Below, piece after piece: positions 9,538 through 18,165 of a DNA stretch of 64,000 nucleotides. How positions within the stretch are numbered: the first letter of the stretch is position 1; the number at the start of each line of letters is the position of its first letter. The stretch comes from CBDCYH01 sp965224105 (GTDB lineage: Bacteria > Bacteroidota > Rhodothermia > Rhodothermales > JABDKH01). The stretch covers positions 434,001 through 498,000 of the forward strand of contig CBDCYH010000001.1 of assembly GCA_965224105.1 (NCBI GenBank). The letters are read 5' to 3'. A model generated the notes under the pieces. It worked only from the letters and a program-made list of their open reading frames with translations. It searched no databases and was not told the DNA's origin. The position numbers and the translations under genes are program-made.

Positions 9538-9909
9538 ATGAGCATCCGTACTGAACGAGTTGGGAGACTCCTCCAGCGCGAACTAGCCCTGATCCTGCAA
9601 AATGAGTTCGCGGACGAAATCCCGGGTTTTGTGACCATCACGCATGTGCGTGTCACCGCCGACCTTGGGATCGCATACGTTTACCTCAGCATCATGGAGG
9701 GTACGCACGGATCGCGCGATGCTATTTTCAAGCATATCCAATCGCTGGTACCTAGAATTCGGCAATCTCTCGCTGCGAGGATCCGAAACCAGGTGCGAAA
9801 AATCGCGGAGCTGAAGTTTTTCATCGACGACACCTTCGAGAAGCGGGAAAAACTGGAAAGACTATTCGACCAAATTTCCGCAGATGAAACGGTCGACGAT
9901 GATGAGTAG
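9538..9909 (+). CDS. rbfA: 30S ribosome-binding factor A
   Basis: 123 residues with the KH-like RbfA fold: start SIRTERVGRLLQRELALIL, core VTITHVRVTADLGIAYVYLS, and the ending LKFFIDDTFEKREKLERLFDQI. RbfA acts in 16S rRNA 5'-end maturation and cold adaptation. It begins with zero spacing after infB, and its end overlaps the truB start, so translation is probably coupled. Confidence 0.93.
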   Translation: MSIRTERVGRLLQRELALILQNEFADEIPGFVTITHVRVTADLGIAYVYLSIMEGTHGSRDAIFKHIQSLVPRIRQSLAARIRNQVRKIAELKFFIDDTFEKREKLERLFDQISADETVDDDE

Positions 9910-10654
9910 GGCTCCCGGCAAGCCGCTGGACACCTGGCAGCCGGAAAATGCAAAGTGGTCCCCTACGTTTGCCGTTTATCACCGAGAGTCCACCGGCCCC
10001 TTTCCAAAGGATGGGATCTATCTCATTGATAAGCCCGCAGGATGCACATCTGGATTCGTCGTTCAGATGCTTCGACGCAAGTTGAGGCAACGACGTATCG
10101 GCCACGCGGGGACTCTTGATCCGAACGCTACAGGTCTGTTACTTTGCATCGCGGGAAAGGCGACCAAGGCAAATAAACACATTCATGAACTGCCAAAGAC
10201 CTACTCTGCGACAATCCGCCTCGGACAGATCACAGCTTCTTTGGACTCCGAAACGCCAGTCACCTGCGAAGTCACCACCGAATCGCTGTCAGCGGAACGA
10301 GTGAAATCCGTTGTCGAAAGTTTCGTCGGCTCCATTGTTCAGACAACACCTCACTTCTCCGCGGTTAAAGTGAATGGGCAACGATTGTACAAATCTGCGC
10401 ATCGGGGGCAGGCGGTTTCTGTTTTACCTAAACGGAGTGTAACCATACACGCAATCACGGACATCTGCATCGAGCTACCAGTAGTGTCATTCGATGTGGT
10501 TTGTTCGACAGGCACGTATGTTCGATCACTTGCTGCTGACATTGGCGACAAGCTTGAGGTGGGAGCCCACCTGGCGAGCCTTCGGCGGATAGCGATTGGC
10601 CCGTTCTCGTGTACAGATGCGGTTCCTCTATCCGCATTCGACAACTTGGACTGA
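9899..10654 (+). CDS. truB: tRNA pseudouridine-55 synthase
   Basis: TruB makes pseudouridine 55 in the T-loop of tRNAs. The catalytic aspartate is Asp74 in RIGHAGTLDPNATGLLLC, and the RNA-binding region TPHFSAVKVNGQRLYKSA is present. I chose the ATG at 9899 (9902 is equally possible), overlapping the end of rbfA; an in-frame ATG at 9884 would overlap more. About 35 residues (LDTWQPENAKWSPTFAVYH) precede the usual GIYLIDKPAGCTS start of the family, an unusual N-terminal addition. The C-terminal PUA domain appears short or absent (251 residues in all). ribF follows after 3 bp. Confidence 0.92.
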   Translation: MMSRAPGKPLDTWQPENAKWSPTFAVYHRESTGPFPKDGIYLIDKPAGCTSGFVVQMLRRKLRQRRIGHAGTLDPNATGLLLCIAGKATKANKHIHELPKTYSATIRLGQITASLDSETPVTCEVTTESLSAERVKSVVESFVGSIVQTTPHFSAVKVNGQRLYKSAHRGQAVSVLPKRSVTIHAITDICIELPVVSFDVVCSTGTYVRSLAADIGDKLEVGAHLASLRRIAIGPFSCTDAVPLSAFDNLD

Positions 10655-10657
10655 TCT

Positions 10658-11569
10658 ATGTCCAAGGAAAGGGAGCAACGACCAGAGGCTGTGGTGACAG
10701 TGGGTGTGATGGATGGTGTCCATTTAGGGCACCTTGAGGTCGTAGGTAAGGTCGTAAATGAAAGTCGCCTACGGAACGCAAGAGCCGTAGTCTTCACCCT
10801 CGACCCGCATCCGAGATCGGTAGTTAGTGGAGTAGACGTGCCTGCCCTTTGCACGCTGGAGGACAGGATCCAACTTCTCGTCAAAGCGGGTGTCGACCAA
10901 GTGGAGACAATCCAGTTCGATAAGAAAGTTTCCGCGATGAGTCCCGAGGAGTTCATCACGAAAAGGTTGATGGTCAATTACGACATAGTCGCAATGGTGG
11001 TCGGATATGACAACAGGATGGGAAGGAATCGAGCCGGTGATCAGATATTGTTGATCGAGTTGGGTTCAAAGTATAACTTCGACCTTGTAGAGGCAGTCGC
11101 TGTCGAGGTAGCCGGCGAACCTATCTCATCCAGTCGGATACGCACGATGCTTGCCGAGGGAGCGGTCGACGAGGCCGCGCTGCTCCTCGGAAGACCGTTC
11201 AGTGTCCGGAGCACCGTAGTTCAGGGTGAAAAGCGGGGAAGGACGATAGGCTACCCCACGGCCAACCTGGCAATTGATCCCCATATCACGCTGCCGGCAA
11301 GAGGAGTATACGCCGTCCGTGTGAGCTCCGGTGGAGTGCGCTATGCTGGAATGCTCAACCTTGGCGTTCGCCCGACTTTTGGACAATCGCAGCTAGTCAT
11401 GGAGGTTCACATCATAGAATTCGATAAAGACATCTATGGTGAGACGATAAATATTGAATTCTTCGAGAGATTGAGGTCTGAGCGCAAGTTCGAGGGAATC
11501 GAAGCTCTCAGAAAGCAACTTTCGGACGATAAACGCCGTTGTATGGCGTCTTTGCGGGGTGTAATTTGA
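10658..11569 (+). CDS. ribF: bifunctional riboflavin kinase / FAD synthetase
   Basis: 303 residues. The enzyme phosphorylates riboflavin to FMN and then adenylylates FMN to FAD. The N-terminal nucleotidyltransferase half shows TVGVMDGVHLGH and the later SSSRIRTMLAEG; the C-terminal kinase half shows GRTIGYPTANLAID and RGVYAVRVSSGG. It sits between truB and rpsO, as in many bacteria. I see no FMN riboswitch; the 3-bp gap to truB leaves no room for one. Confidence 0.95.
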   Translation: MSKEREQRPEAVVTVGVMDGVHLGHLEVVGKVVNESRLRNARAVVFTLDPHPRSVVSGVDVPALCTLEDRIQLLVKAGVDQVETIQFDKKVSAMSPEEFITKRLMVNYDIVAMVVGYDNRMGRNRAGDQILLIELGSKYNFDLVEAVAVEVAGEPISSSRIRTMLAEGAVDEAALLLGRPFSVRSTVVQGEKRGRTIGYPTANLAIDPHITLPARGVYAVRVSSGGVRYAGMLNLGVRPTFGQSQLVMEVHIIEFDKDIYGETINIEFFERLRSERKFEGIEALRKQLSDDKRRCMASLRGVI

Positions 11570-11575
11570 CGCCCG

Positions 11576-11615
11576 TGGGGTTCCTGATCCGTGCAACACG
11601 GCTTCGCGGAATCCC
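11576..11615 (+). promoter_or_regulatory. possible structured leader of rpsO
   Basis: In the 109-bp gap before rpsO, CCGTG (11589-11593) and CACGG (11597-11601) form a perfect hairpin with a CAA loop. It is enclosed by GGGGTTCC (11577-11584) facing GGAATCCC (11608-11615), with one G-T pair. S15 represses its own mRNA through leader structures in several phyla, so this is a candidate autoregulatory element. No T-run follows, so it is not an obvious terminator. Confidence 0.3.
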
Positions 11616-11678
11616 GGAACAGAGCCAAACAGGCATACTGTTCTTCTTTAGCATGGTATTAATCTAAAGAGGATCAAC

Positions 11679-11945
11679 TTGATTACCAGAGAAGAAAAGC
11701 AAGAACTCGTAGCCGCTCACGGCAAAAACGCATCGGATACCGGTGCCACCGAGGTTCAGATCGCAATTTTTAGCAAGCGTATCAACGAGCTTACGGCTCA
11801 TCTCAAGAATCATCCGAAAGACCACTCCACCAGACGCGGCTTGTTGAAGCTCGTTGGTAAGAGGAGACGGCTGCTCAATTACCTGATGAACCGGGACATC
11901 ATGCGTTACCGTGCCATCATCGAGAAGCTCGGAATTCGAAAATAG
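11679..11945 (+). CDS. rpsO: 30S ribosomal protein S15
   Basis: 88 residues, the exact usual length, from a TTG at 11679 preceded by a good ribosome-binding site (AAAGAGGA, 11667-11674). S15 binds 16S rRNA early in assembly of the 30S platform. Typical segments: ATEVQIAIFSKRINELTAHL, KDHSTRRGLLKLVGKRRRLL and RYRAIIEKLGIRK. The rare TTG start is certain because no other in-frame start precedes the conserved MITREEKQELV. It lies upstream of pnp as in most bacteria. Confidence 0.96.
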   Translation: MITREEKQELVAAHGKNASDTGATEVQIAIFSKRINELTAHLKNHPKDHSTRRGLLKLVGKRRRLLNYLMNRDIMRYRAIIEKLGIRK

Positions 11946-11954
11946 AATACAGAT

Positions 11955-11983
11955 CGGCGGCGCAGTGCGTCGCCGTTCGTTTT
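11955..11983 (+). terminator. rpsO-pnp intercistronic hairpin
   Basis: CGGCGGCG (11955-11962) pairs with CGTCGCCG (11968-11975), 8 bp with one G-T pair and loop CAGTG, followed by TTCGTTTT. It could be a weak terminator after rpsO or an RNase-processing hairpin in the pnp leader; in E. coli the same interval carries a stem-loop cut by RNase III for PNPase autoregulation. Confidence 0.5.
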
Positions 11984-12058
11984 GGTTGATGTTGACGCCG
12001 AAAGTCTTGGCGTGCAAACATGTCGATTGAAAGAATAGAAAGAAAGGAAAATAACAGA

Positions 12059-14344
12059 ATGGCTGAAGCAACAATTCAGAGTATTGAAATAGAACCGGGT
12101 AAAACGATTACCCTCGAAACCGGTAAACTGGCTAAACTCGCCGGAGGCGCAGTAGTCGCCAGGCTGGGAGACACCATGGTGTTGGCAACTGCAGTAGTTG
12201 CCCCGGATGTCAAAGAAGGTCAGGGATGGTTCCCGTTGACCGTAGACTATAGAGAAAAATTTTCGTCCGCAGGGAAAATTCCCGGCGGCTTTATCAAAAG
12301 AGAAGGCAGACCCACAGACAAAGAGGTACTGACCAGTCGCCTGGTTGACAGAGCCATCCGACCACTGTTTCCGGATGGATTCCTCAACGAGGTCCAGCTA
12401 ATCTGCTATGTGTTGTCTGCTGATGATCTGTATGACGCGGATGTGCTCGCAGGCGTCGCAGCGTCTGCAGCATTGTCCCTGACCGGCGCGCCTTTCGAAG
12501 GACCTATCGCGGAGGTACGCATCGGTAGACTCGACGGCTCGTTCATCGTGAACCCAACCCTGGAGGAGCTCGAGTTCAGCGACTTCAACCTGATGGTTGC
12601 AGGGCGAGAAGAAGCCCTTGTCATGGTTGAAGGTGAAATGGATGAGGTTTCGGAAGAAGACATGCTCGAGGCGTTCGACGTTGCGCATACGGCGATCAAA
12701 GCACTATGCGTCGGCCAACGTGAGCTGGTCGCAAATGCGGGTGGCGCAAAGCAGTTTGAATACACATCAGTTTCGTTGCCCGAGTCACTCTTGTCGGATG
12801 TACGACAAATTTGCGCCGACAAAATCGATCGCCACATCAGACAACCCTACGCAAAAGAAACCTTCTACGGCGGAATCGACGATATCAAGAACGAAGTCCT
12901 CGACCAAATGCTGGGAGACGGCGAAGGTGGTAGAAATGATGTATCCGATGCCGGCTACTCCGCAAGCCAGATTAAGCAGGCCGTAGGGGATGTCGAGAAG
13001 GATGTTATGCGTGAGATGATTCTCGCTGATGGGCTAAGAATTGACGGGCGCGGATTGACAGACGTGCGAAACATTTGGTGTGAGGTTGGCTACCTTCCTA
13101 GGGTCCATGGATCATCAATATTCACACGCGGCGAAACGCAGGTGTTGGCCAGTGTGACTCTAGGCACCAAGAGAGACGTGCAGGCGGTAGACCAGGTATT
13201 TGATACAACAGACCGAAGGTTCTATCTCCACTACAACTTCCCACCATTTTGCACAGGGGAGGCAAAATTCCTTAGGGGTGCCTCGAGACGCGAAATCGGA
13301 CACGGATATTTGGCTGAGCGAGCACTTGCTGGGATGCTTCCGGATGAGGAGGAATTTCCGTATACCGTCAGGATAAACGCAGATGTTCTTGAAAGCAACG
13401 GGTCGTCGTCGATGGCCTCAGTTTGTTCAGGTTCTCTGGCCTTGATGGATGGAGGCGTACCAGTTAAGAAACCAGTTGCGGGTATTGCGATGGGCCTAAT
13501 TAGCGATGGTACCCGCGTGTCGGTGCTGAGCGACATCCTCGGGACGGAGGATCATCTCGGTGACATGGACTTCAAGGTTACAGGTACCCGAGATGGAATC
13601 ACGGCATGCCAGATGGACATCAAAATTGATGGCCTCACGAGAGAGGTGATGTCGAAGGCTTTGGCTCAAGCCAAAGACGGCCGAGAGCACATCCTGGCGA
13701 TAATGAACGAAACGCTGGATGGTCCGAGAGACAATTTATCTCCATTCGCCCCTCGACTCACGCAGGTAGTGATTGATTCCGAGTTTATCGGAGCGTTGAT
13801 CGGACCTGGCGGTAAGATTATTCAGGGGATTCAGCGAGACACCAACACGACAGTTGAGATTGAGGAGCGGGACGGAGCAGGCTACGTTACCGTTGCAGCA
13901 ATGAATGAAACGGACGCTAGTGCAGCGCTCGACATTATCCGCGGAATCACGACGGTGCCAGAAGCTGGAACGGACTATGAGGGCGTTGTGAAAAACGTCC
14001 AGGGATTTGGCGCGATCGTCGAGATAATGCCTGGGAAAGAAGGACTTCTCCACATCTCGGAGCTGGATTATGGTTACGTCGAGAAGGTGGAAGACTACCT
14101 AAAGATTGGTGATCCTGTCAAAGTGAGGTTGCTTGAGGTAAGGAACGACGGAAAACTGCGGTTGAGTCGTAAGCCGTTCCTCGAAAAGCCTGAGGGCTAT
14201 GTTGAGCCGGAGCGGAAACCTCGTGGAAACGGGCGTCGCGACGACCGACGGCGCGGCCGTGGCGGTCGGGACCGGGACCGGGATAGAGACAGGGGTGGTC
14301 GCGGGCGAGACCGGGATCGAGGCAGAGATAGGGACAGAGACTAG
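12059..14344 (+). CDS. pnp: polyribonucleotide nucleotidyltransferase (PNPase)
   Basis: PNPase degrades RNA 3' to 5' with phosphate and can add tails. The start chosen is the ATG at 12059, with AAAGGA about 10 bases upstream; an in-frame ATG at 12020 would add 13 basic residues. Two RNase PH domains (about 1-220 and 320-550; FTRGETQVLASVTLG, SDILGTEDHLGDMDFKVTGT) flank a helical domain. A KH domain (IGPGGKIIQGIQRDT) and an S1 domain (GVVKNVQGFGAIVEIMPGKEGLLHISEL) follow. The protein of about 761 residues ends in an unusual Arg/Asp/Gly repeat tail of about 40 residues. Confidence 0.96.
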   Translation: MAEATIQSIEIEPGKTITLETGKLAKLAGGAVVARLGDTMVLATAVVAPDVKEGQGWFPLTVDYREKFSSAGKIPGGFIKREGRPTDKEVLTSRLVDRAIRPLFPDGFLNEVQLICYVLSADDLYDADVLAGVAASAALSLTGAPFEGPIAEVRIGRLDGSFIVNPTLEELEFSDFNLMVAGREEALVMVEGEMDEVSEEDMLEAFDVAHTAIKALCVGQRELVANAGGAKQFEYTSVSLPESLLSDVRQICADKIDRHIRQPYAKETFYGGIDDIKNEVLDQMLGDGEGGRNDVSDAGYSASQIKQAVGDVEKDVMREMILADGLRIDGRGLTDVRNIWCEVGYLPRVHGSSIFTRGETQVLASVTLGTKRDVQAVDQVFDTTDRRFYLHYNFPPFCTGEAKFLRGASRREIGHGYLAERALAGMLPDEEEFPYTVRINADVLESNGSSSMASVCSGSLALMDGGVPVKKPVAGIAMGLISDGTRVSVLSDILGTEDHLGDMDFKVTGTRDGITACQMDIKIDGLTREVMSKALAQAKDGREHILAIMNETLDGPRDNLSPFAPRLTQVVIDSEFIGALIGPGGKIIQGIQRDTNTTVEIEERDGAGYVTVAAMNETDASAALDIIRGITTVPEAGTDYEGVVKNVQGFGAIVEIMPGKEGLLHISELDYGYVEKVEDYLKIGDPVKVRLLEVRNDGKLRLSRKPFLEKPEGYVEPERKPRGNGRRDDRRRGRGGRDRDRDRDRGGRGRDRDRGRDRDRD
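14217..14341 (+). repeat. Arg-Asp/Arg-Gly repeat coding the PNPase C-terminal tail
   Basis: Short imperfect tandem units such as CGGGACCGGGACCGGGA and CGAGACCGGGATCGAGG encode a disordered tail of alternating Arg with Asp or Gly after the S1 domain. The repeats may be prone to slippage. Such tails are mixed-charge and may aid RNA binding or clustering (inference). Confidence 0.75.
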
Positions 14345-14367
14345 GGACAAAAGATGTCCAGCCGACA

Positions 14368-15651
14368 ATGAGGCGCAGGGACAACTCCAATAGAATGCGC
14401 AATCAGAGCACTGCAGAATCACTGCAGTGCTCTGTGTTGTCTAATGGACTTCAGATTTTCTCGGAACGTGTAGATTCCGTTCGGTCTGTTTCCATCGGTC
14501 TTTGGGTAAGAACAGGAAGTGGCAACGAGACCATCCGGCAAGGTGGGATTAGCCACTTGACGGAGCACATGCTGTTCAAGGGCACGCGACGTCGGACTAC
14601 TCGCCAAATTGCCCAGCGGCTGGAATCAGTTGGCGGTTACCTCAACGCTTTCACATCAAAAGAGTATACCTGCTACTATGCCAGATGCATGGACAAGCAC
14701 ATCGCGCGGGCGGTTGATCTACTTGGGGATATGGTAACTTCGCCATCTCTGCTTGCATCCGAGTTGGAGAAAGAAAAAGATGTCGTGGTTGAAGAAATGC
14801 AGATGTATCGCGACTCTCCAGAAGATCACATTTTCGATTACTTTGAAAGCGCCATCTACCCAAGCCATGCATTCGGTCGTCCCATCCTGGGAACGGAGAA
14901 ATCGGTAAGAAATATTTCTCGTCATGATCTCGAAACATTCGTGAGGACGAGATACGTTCCGAACAGGATGTTCATTGTTGCCTCGGGCAACGTCCATCAC
15001 GACAAACTGGTGTTGGAGGCGGAGAAATCTCTCGGTGCATTGGATCGAGGATCGAAGCGCAACAGTCGAAGGCGTCTCGACGCCTACCAACCAGTTGTGA
15101 AGCGTATCGAACGACCGATTGGTCAGGCGCACGTTGTGGTGGGAACGCGCGTATCAGGAGTTAAAGCAGATATGCAATCCAGCCTGGTTGTTCTGAATGC
15201 ACTCCTAGGTGGGGGGATGTCGGGCATGCTCAACCAGAACATCCGAGAAAAGTATGGATACTGCTACAACGTGTATTCATTTCTCAACTCGTATTCTGCT
15301 GCGGGAGATTTTGGAGTCTACGCCGGTTGCCATCCTGACAAAGTGGATACTGTCGCGAAACTCATCGTCGACAATATTAAGAAAGTAGGATTTGGTCACG
15401 TTTCCAACCGGGCTGTAGACCAGGCTCGGAACCAACTGTGTGGTAGTTTAATCCTAGGATTGGAAAGCATGACGAACAGAATGATGAGAATCGGTCGTCA
15501 ACAAATCAGCGAGAAGAGGTTCATGAGTGTTGGCCAGGTGATAGAGCGGGTCAACTCAGTTTCAAAAGCGGACCTTGCTGATACTGCCGCTGCCATCCTG
15601 GACAATACTCCGCTATCATCCATCACCCTTTTACCCTTGACCGACAAATGA
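14368..15651 (+). CDS. M16-family zinc peptidase
   Basis: 427 residues from the ATG at 14368; an in-frame ATG at 14398 and GTG at 14434 are alternatives. The inverted zinc motif HLTEH (His63, Glu66, His67) and the distal Glu in KDVVVEEMQMYRDSPED mark an active M16 subunit of the processing-peptidase/PqqF type. The later RxxxY-type segment (NIREKYGYCYNVYSF) is also present. It stands alone, so is probably of the homodimeric bacterial type, and follows pnp by 23 bp, as in Bacillus (ymxG/mlpA) and many other bacteria. A perfect hairpin lies in codons 13-22. The stop overlaps the next gene's start (ATGA). Confidence 0.9.
   Translation: MRRRDNSNRMRNQSTAESLQCSVLSNGLQIFSERVDSVRSVSIGLWVRTGSGNETIRQGGISHLTEHMLFKGTRRRTTRQIAQRLESVGGYLNAFTSKEYTCYYARCMDKHIARAVDLLGDMVTSPSLLASELEKEKDVVVEEMQMYRDSPEDHIFDYFESAIYPSHAFGRPILGTEKSVRNISRHDLETFVRTRYVPNRMFIVASGNVHHDKLVLEAEKSLGALDRGSKRNSRRRLDAYQPVVKRIERPIGQAHVVVGTRVSGVKADMQSSLVVLNALLGGGMSGMLNQNIREKYGYCYNVYSFLNSYSAAGDFGVYAGCHPDKVDTVAKLIVDNIKKVGFGHVSNRAVDQARNQLCGSLILGLESMTNRMMRIGRQQISEKRFMSVGQVIERVNSVSKADLADTAAAILDNTPLSSITLLPLTDK
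14405..14433 (+). repeat. perfect 12-bp inverted repeat at the M16 gene start
   Basis: AGAGCACTGCAG and CTGCAGTGCTCT are perfect reverse complements around the loop AATCA. There is no T-run afterwards (GTGTTGT), so a classical terminator is unlikely. The stem lies inside the predicted coding start, where it could block the start region or protect the 3' end of the pnp message. Confidence 0.85.
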
Positions 15652-16565
15652 AAATACTTGTAACCGGGGGAGCAGGCTTTATCGGATCCCACGTTGTCGA
15701 CCATCTAGTTCGTTCGGGCCACGATGTTGACATTCTTGATGATCTTTCGGCGGGAAGTGAAGACAACATCAATGTTGGAGCCAACTTCTACAAACTGGAT
15801 ATTCGATCGAAGGAGGCATACAAGTTGGTTTCGGACAGGCGGTATGAAGTGATCGTTCACCATGCTGCCCAAATGGATGTTCGTAAATCTGTTTATGATC
15901 CGTCTTTTGATGCGGACGTAAACATTCGGGGGTTTCTCAATCTCGCGGAGGCGGGTCGACATACAGGAGTAAAGAAGTTTGTATTTGCCTCTACGGGAGG
16001 AGCCATTTATGGTGAGCCTGACTACACGCCCCAAGATGAGAATCATGCTCTACTCCCGTTATCGCCATACGGGATAACGAAACTATGCACAGAGAAGTAT
16101 CTCTATTTCTACCAGCAGCAATATGGTATTGAGTATGTCTCGCTTCGATACGGAAACATCTATGGTCCGAGACAAAATCCCCATGGTGAAGCCGGTGTAA
16201 TTGCCATTTTCGCGGAGCGGCTGCTGCGCAATGAAAAGCTTACTGTCTTTGGGGATGGGCTGCAGACCAGAGATTATGTGTTTGTTACAGATGTGGCTGA
16301 GGCTAATCTGCTCGCTACCCACCATGAAGGCAGCGGAATATTCAACGTGGGCACGGGAGTCGAAACGAATGTGAACCAACTCGTAGAAAGCATGGCAAAG
16401 ATCACGGAAAGTTCGAGCGAGGTAGCCCATCAGCCTGAGCGACCCGGCGAGCAACGGCGGAGCGTGTTGTCGTTCAAGAAGTTGCAGGACTCCATGGGTT
16501 GGAAACCGAAAGTCCAGATGCAAGAGGGACTAGAAAAAACCATCGACTGGTTCAGAACTCAATAG
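15648..16565 (+). CDS. NAD-dependent nucleotide-sugar epimerase/dehydratase
   Basis: 305 residues, extended short-chain dehydrogenase family, close to UDP-glucose 4-epimerases. It has the Rossmann motif VTGGAGFIGSHVV, DDLSAGS after strand 2, the active-site region FASTGGAIYGEP and the catalytic pair in YGITKLCTEKY (YxxxK). The substrate cannot be fixed from sequence; UDP-glucose/galactose or their N-acetyl forms are likely. It overlaps the M16 peptidase by 4 bp. It could feed sugars to the glycosyltransferase at 21598, though that link is only positional. Confidence 0.88.
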   Translation: MKILVTGGAGFIGSHVVDHLVRSGHDVDILDDLSAGSEDNINVGANFYKLDIRSKEAYKLVSDRRYEVIVHHAAQMDVRKSVYDPSFDADVNIRGFLNLAEAGRHTGVKKFVFASTGGAIYGEPDYTPQDENHALLPLSPYGITKLCTEKYLYFYQQQYGIEYVSLRYGNIYGPRQNPHGEAGVIAIFAERLLRNEKLTVFGDGLQTRDYVFVTDVAEANLLATHHEGSGIFNVGTGVETNVNQLVESMAKITESSSEVAHQPERPGEQRRSVLSFKKLQDSMGWKPKVQMQEGLEKTIDWFRTQ

Positions 16566-16587
16566 GGCTCCATCCGTTTCAAAATGC

Positions 16588-17442
16588 ATGTATAGAGTTC
16601 AACTTGACAAATTTGAGGGTCCACTGGACTTACTCCTCTTTTTCATCAAGAGAGACGAGTTGGATATCTACGACATTCCAATCGCTTCAATCACTGATGA
16701 GTTTTTGGAATATGTAAGAGTCCTCAAAGTGATTGATCTCGACCGTGTGGGTGATTTCATTTACATGGCCGCATTGCTCATCAATATAAAAGCCAGGCTA
16801 TTGTTGCCGGTTCAACAGGTAGATGAGGAAGGCGAAATTGTTGACCCTCGGCAGGAATTGGTTGAACGACTGCTGGAATACGTCAGATACAAAGAGGCGG
16901 CTCAACAGTTAAGCTCGCTTTATGCTGAAAGGGACGAAATGGCAATCAGGGGTCCAGCGTCCACACCGGATGTTGAGAAATCATCGTCCATCGAGCTCGT
17001 CAAAGATGGCTCCGTCTTCGACCTGATCAAAGCGCTGAAAAGGGTTCTCGTAACCGCGGCCGAGGAAGCCCCACATGAGGTTGAATCAGAATCGTTTTCA
17101 ATCGAGTCCCAACGAGAATTCCTACTCGAGACGCTCTCAACCGAGGTACCTCTGTCGTTTGTTTCCTTGATGACGGGGCGATCCAAGTCGTTCATTATAA
17201 CAACATTTCTTGCAATACTAGAGATGGCTCGTTACGATGAAATCGTTATCGCGATTGAATCGATCGATGAGTTCTCCATTCGGAAAACAGGACAGATATC
17301 TTCTTCACTGGAATCAACCGATCTGACAAGCGCAATTGAAGCAGTTCACGAAGTTGCTGCTATTGAACTTGACCGCAGAGCGGAAGAAGCCCAAATCATT
17401 CGTAAAGATGAACCCGCCAAGAGCGAGCCAGTCATTTCGTAA
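16588..17442 (+). CDS. scpA: segregation and condensation protein A
   Basis: 284 residues, kleisin subunit of the SMC-ScpAB condensin that organises and separates chromosomes. The N-terminus is typical (YRVQLDKFEGPLDLLLFFIK, then RDELDIYDIPIASITDEF), with the helical region LINIKARLLLPVQ and a C-terminal winged-helix region. The tail (from about residue 235) is charged and poorly conserved. scpB follows 12 bp later. The smc gene is not in the window. Confidence 0.93.
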   Translation: MYRVQLDKFEGPLDLLLFFIKRDELDIYDIPIASITDEFLEYVRVLKVIDLDRVGDFIYMAALLINIKARLLLPVQQVDEEGEIVDPRQELVERLLEYVRYKEAAQQLSSLYAERDEMAIRGPASTPDVEKSSSIELVKDGSVFDLIKALKRVLVTAAEEAPHEVESESFSIESQREFLLETLSTEVPLSFVSLMTGRSKSFIITTFLAILEMARYDEIVIAIESIDEFSIRKTGQISSSLESTDLTSAIEAVHEVAAIELDRRAEEAQIIRKDEPAKSEPVIS

Positions 17443-17454
17443 ACATTTGCCACA

Positions 17455-18165
17455 ATGGCCAAAAAGGATCTGAACGAGCCCCTAGAATTTGAAGAGCTAG
17501 TACCGATTGTCGAAGCACTGATATTTGCAGCGGAAGAACCAGTTTCGATCGACAGACTTCGACAGGTTGTATCCGAAATATCCGGTACACGACCAGCAAA
17601 AAAGAAGCAGTTCGAAAAAGTGATCGAATTCCTTAACTCGGAATACGCAAAGACTGTTCGCTCTTTTCAAATTCAAAACTGGGCAGGTGGCTTTCGGCTC
17701 GCAACACTACCTGAGTACGCACCGTTTATTCGGAATCTTCTTCAAACAAGCAAAAGGAAACTGTCGCGATCTCTTGTGGAAACGCTTGCGATTTTGTCAT
17801 ACCGGCAGCCTGCTACAAAACCTGAGGTTGACTTTATCAGAGGCGTTGATTCGGATTATGCTCTGCGCCGGCTGCTCGAATTGGAACTAGCGGAAATTAT
17901 TGGGCGACGAGACTCACCTGGTCGACCTCTGCTATATGGAACGACAGAACTATTTTTGGAAAAGTTTGGATTGCCCGACCTACAGAGCCTGCCCAATTTG
18001 CGGGAGATTGAGGAACTGTTGGCAGATCCTGACTTTGATAAAGAGAGAGCCCAACTCTTAATGAGTCAATCCATAGAGCATCCGATGGAGTCGGATCCAG
18101 TCGATCCTCTCGAAATGGCCAGCACCTCCACCGACGGGACGCACACGAACGGCCAGCCTTCGTAG
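17455..18165 (+). CDS. scpB: segregation and condensation protein B
   Basis: 236 residues with two winged-helix domains. Recognisable segments are IVEALIFAAEEPVSIDRLRQV, LVETLAILSYRQPATKPEVDFIRGV and the GRPLLYGTTELFLEKFGL signature. It pairs with ScpA to load and activate SMC. The C-terminal 35 residues are low complexity. Zero bases separate its stop from the next ATG. Confidence 0.94.
   Translation: MAKKDLNEPLEFEELVPIVEALIFAAEEPVSIDRLRQVVSEISGTRPAKKKQFEKVIEFLNSEYAKTVRSFQIQNWAGGFRLATLPEYAPFIRNLLQTSKRKLSRSLVETLAILSYRQPATKPEVDFIRGVDSDYALRRLLELELAEIIGRRDSPGRPLLYGTTELFLEKFGLPDLQSLPNLREIEELLADPDFDKERAQLLMSQSIEHPMESDPVDPLEMASTSTDGTHTNGQPS

Noticed and set aside
10640..10670. FMN riboswitch for ribF
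   Set aside because: ribF starts 3 bp after truB within the operon, and no conserved aptamer segments were seen.
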